From contig JAPUIR010000006.1 in the NCBI GenBank assembly GCA_027296805.1, forward strand, positions 1 through 6,204: a stretch of 6,204 nt of DNA. Direction: 5' to 3'. A program made the position numbers and the translations under genes. Origin of the DNA: Chloroflexota bacterium (GTDB lineage: Bacteria; Chloroflexota; Dehalococcoidia; Bin125). Numbering within the stretch: the first letter of the stretch is position 1; every line of letters begins with the position of its first letter. The notes beneath the pieces are model-generated. The model did not search any database. It worked only from the letters and a program-made list of their open reading frames with translations, and was not told the origin of the DNA. Positions 4,717 through 6,204 of the stretch are shown in pieces.

Positions 4717-6204
4717 GTGCAACCACCAGTCGCCCGGACCGAAATCGTCCGCGTCACGCACCACGGCCACACGAGCGAAGACCCCTACGCCTGGCTCAAG
4801 GATCCCAACTGGCAGGAGGTCATGCGCGACCCCGATCTGCTCGACGCCGGGATCCGCGCTCACCTCGAGGCCGAAAACGCCTACACCGATCGCGTCCTCG
4901 CGCCCACCAATGCACTGCAGCAGGAACTCTTCCGCGAAATGCGCGGCCGCATCAAAGAGGACGACGCCTCCGTCCCCGCCCCCGACGGCCCCTGGCAATA
5001 CTTCGAGCGTTTTCGCCAGGACGGCCAGTACCCCATCTTCTGTCGCCGCCCTCGCTCCGCCCCCGACACTGAGGAGCAGATCCTGTTCGACGGCGACGCC
5101 GAGGGAGAAGGCAAGCCTTTTTTCCGCCTCGCCGCCGTCCAGCACAGCCCCGACCATCGCCGTCTCGCTTATGGCGTCGACGAGCAGGGCTCGGAGTTCT
5201 ACACCATCCGCATCCGCGACCTCGAGAGCGGCACGGACCTACCCGATTCCGTGCCCGACGCCAGCGGCGACCTGGAGTGGGCCGCCGACGGCCAATCCTT
5301 CTTCTACACCAAGCTCGACGAAAACCACCGCCCCAAGTGGGTCTACCGCCACGCGCTAAACGACCATCCCGCAGGCGACGTCCTGATCTACGAGGAGCAC
5401 GATCCCGGCTTCTTCGTTGGCCTCAACCGCTCCGAGGGCAACGGCATCATCTTTCTCTCCTCGCACGACCACGAAACCTCGGAAGTGCGCCTGCTCGACA
5501 CCGCCTCCCCCGAGCGAGATGCCGTCCTTGTCGCGCAACGCCAAAGCGGCACGCTCTACGAACTCAGCGAGCAGGGCGGTCGACTCTACGTCCTCACCAA
5601 CCAGGACGGCGCCGAGGACTTCAAGGTGCTGGAGACCACCGTCGACGCCCCCCACCCCGACGCCTGGCGCGAAATCGTGCCCCATCGCCCCGGCGTCCTC
5701 ATCCTGGGCCTGGCCGCCTTCGAGCGCCACCTGATCCGCCTCGAGACCGAAGAGGGGCTCCCCCGCATCGTCGTCCGCGACCTCGCCACCCAGGAAGAGA
5801 GCACGATCGACGTCGACGAGGAGGCCTTCAGCCTTGGCGTCGTGCCGCTCTATGAATATGGCGACACCCTCCGTTACACCTACAGCTCCCCGACCACCCC
5901 ACTGCGCGTCTACGACTACAACCTCTCCACCGCCGACCGCAGCCTGCGCAAGGAGCAGCAGATCCCCAGTGGCCACGATCCCGACGATTACGTCGTGCGA
6001 CGCATCCACGCCCCCAGCCACGATGGCGAGCGCGTCCCCATCACCGTCCTCCACCACCGCGACACCCCCCTCGACGGATCGGCCCCCTGTTTGCTCTACG
6101 GCTACGGCTCCTACGGCCTAAGCATGCCCGCCGGCTTCGAGACCAACCGTCTCAGCCTGGTCGATCGCGGCTTCGTCTACGCCGTCGCACACGTCCGCGG
6201 CGGC
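4717..6204 (+). CDS. ptrB: Oligopeptidase B, S9A prolyl oligopeptidase family (C-terminal part beyond window)
   Basis: Serine oligopeptidase that, in its family, cleaves small peptides after Arg or Lys. 496 residues are visible of about 690 expected. The N-terminus (VQPPVART, then EDPYAWLKD at about 21-29) matches the family's opening and its D-x-Y-x-W-L signature. Residues of roughly 75-400 are the seven-bladed propeller that limits substrate size, with family-like segments such as LIYEEHDPGFFVGL and TSEVRLLDT. The alpha/beta-hydrolase domain then begins, with YGYGSYG at 461-467 and RLSLVDRGFVYAVAHVRGG ending at residue 496. The Ser-Asp-His triad (GGSAGG motif and later) lies outside, so activity cannot be judged. 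The GTG start is the only usable one. No signal peptide is seen, so it is probably cytosolic. Divergent from pyrC. Oligopeptidase B is favoured over prolyl oligopeptidase by the RLSLVDRGFVYAVAHVRGG wording. Confidence 0.95.
   Translation, partial: MQPPVARTEIVRVTHHGHTSEDPYAWLKDPNWQEVMRDPDLLDAGIRAHLEAENAYTDRVLAPTNALQQELFREMRGRIKEDDASVPAPDGPWQYFERFRQDGQYPIFCRRPRSAPDTEEQILFDGDAEGEGKPFFRLAAVQHSPDHRRLAYGVDEQGSEFYTIRIRDLESGTDLPDSVPDASGDLEWAADGQSFFYTKLDENHRPKWVYRHALNDHPAGDVLIYEEHDPGFFVGLNRSEGNGIIFLSSHDHETSEVRLLDTASPERDAVLVAQRQSGTLYELSEQGGRLYVLTNQDGAEDFKVLETTVDAPHPDAWREIVPHRPGVLILGLAAFERHLIRLETEEGLPRIVVRDLATQEESTIDVDEEAFSLGVVPLYEYGDTLRYTYSSPTTPLRVYDYNLSTADRSLRKEQQIPSGHDPDDYVVRRIHAPSHDGERVPITVLHHRDTPLDGSAPCLLYGYGSYGLSMPAGFETNRLSLVDRGFVYAVAHVRGG

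Noticed and set aside
4334..5359. Plus-strand open frame of 341 codons spanning the pyrC 5' end into ptrB
   Set aside because: It runs antisense through conserved pyrC sequence and out of frame through ptrB; low-complexity Ser/Thr/Pro/Arg translation without any domain.
5356..6057. Minus-strand open frame of 233 codons
   Set aside because: Antisense shadow of the oligopeptidase B propeller; no recognisable motif or ribosome binding site.

Overview
This is a high-GC window: about 70% by eye, and 173 of 240 bases are G or C in four lines I counted by hand. It comes from a bacterium with tightly packed genes, clear Shine-Dalgarno sites and strongly GC-ending codons. All five genes are bacterial housekeeping or peptide-degrading enzymes. 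I cannot assign a phylum. A class I dihydroorotase argues against E. coli-like enterobacteria, whose PyrC is class II.

Layout from left to right. (1) A minus-strand M24 metallopeptidase (Xaa-Pro dipeptidase/aminopeptidase P type) runs off the left edge and lacks only its C-terminus. (2) A 173-base divergent spacer holds a degenerate ~20-base tandem array that folds into a 12-bp outer stem. (3) A complete plus-strand M20 metallopeptidase (dipeptidase type) has an excellent ribosome binding site. (4) A 60-base convergent spacer consists almost entirely of degenerate 18-19-base tandem copies of the last codons and stop codon of the next gene. (5) A minus-strand pair, pyrC then hinT, has a 15-base gap and probably forms one operon (class I dihydroorotase plus HIT-family purine nucleoside phosphoramidase). 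(6) A second divergent spacer of about 164 bases follows. (7) A plus-strand S9A oligopeptidase B begins there and is cut by the right edge just before its catalytic serine region.

Three of the five genes are soluble peptidases that could work in sequence. Oligopeptidase B cuts peptides after basic residues, the M20 enzyme hydrolyses dipeptides, and the M24 enzyme handles Xaa-Pro bonds. pyrC contributes to de novo pyrimidine synthesis, and hinT is a small nucleotide-metabolism housekeeping protein.

I found no mobile element, CRISPR array, RNA gene, toxin-antitoxin pair or defence system, and no convincing new biological system. The most unusual signals are the two short GC-rich tandem arrays in the spacers, above all the one made of repeated 'Pro-Pro-Gly-stop' ends of hinT. 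The plus strand is also richer in C than G whichever way the genes point.
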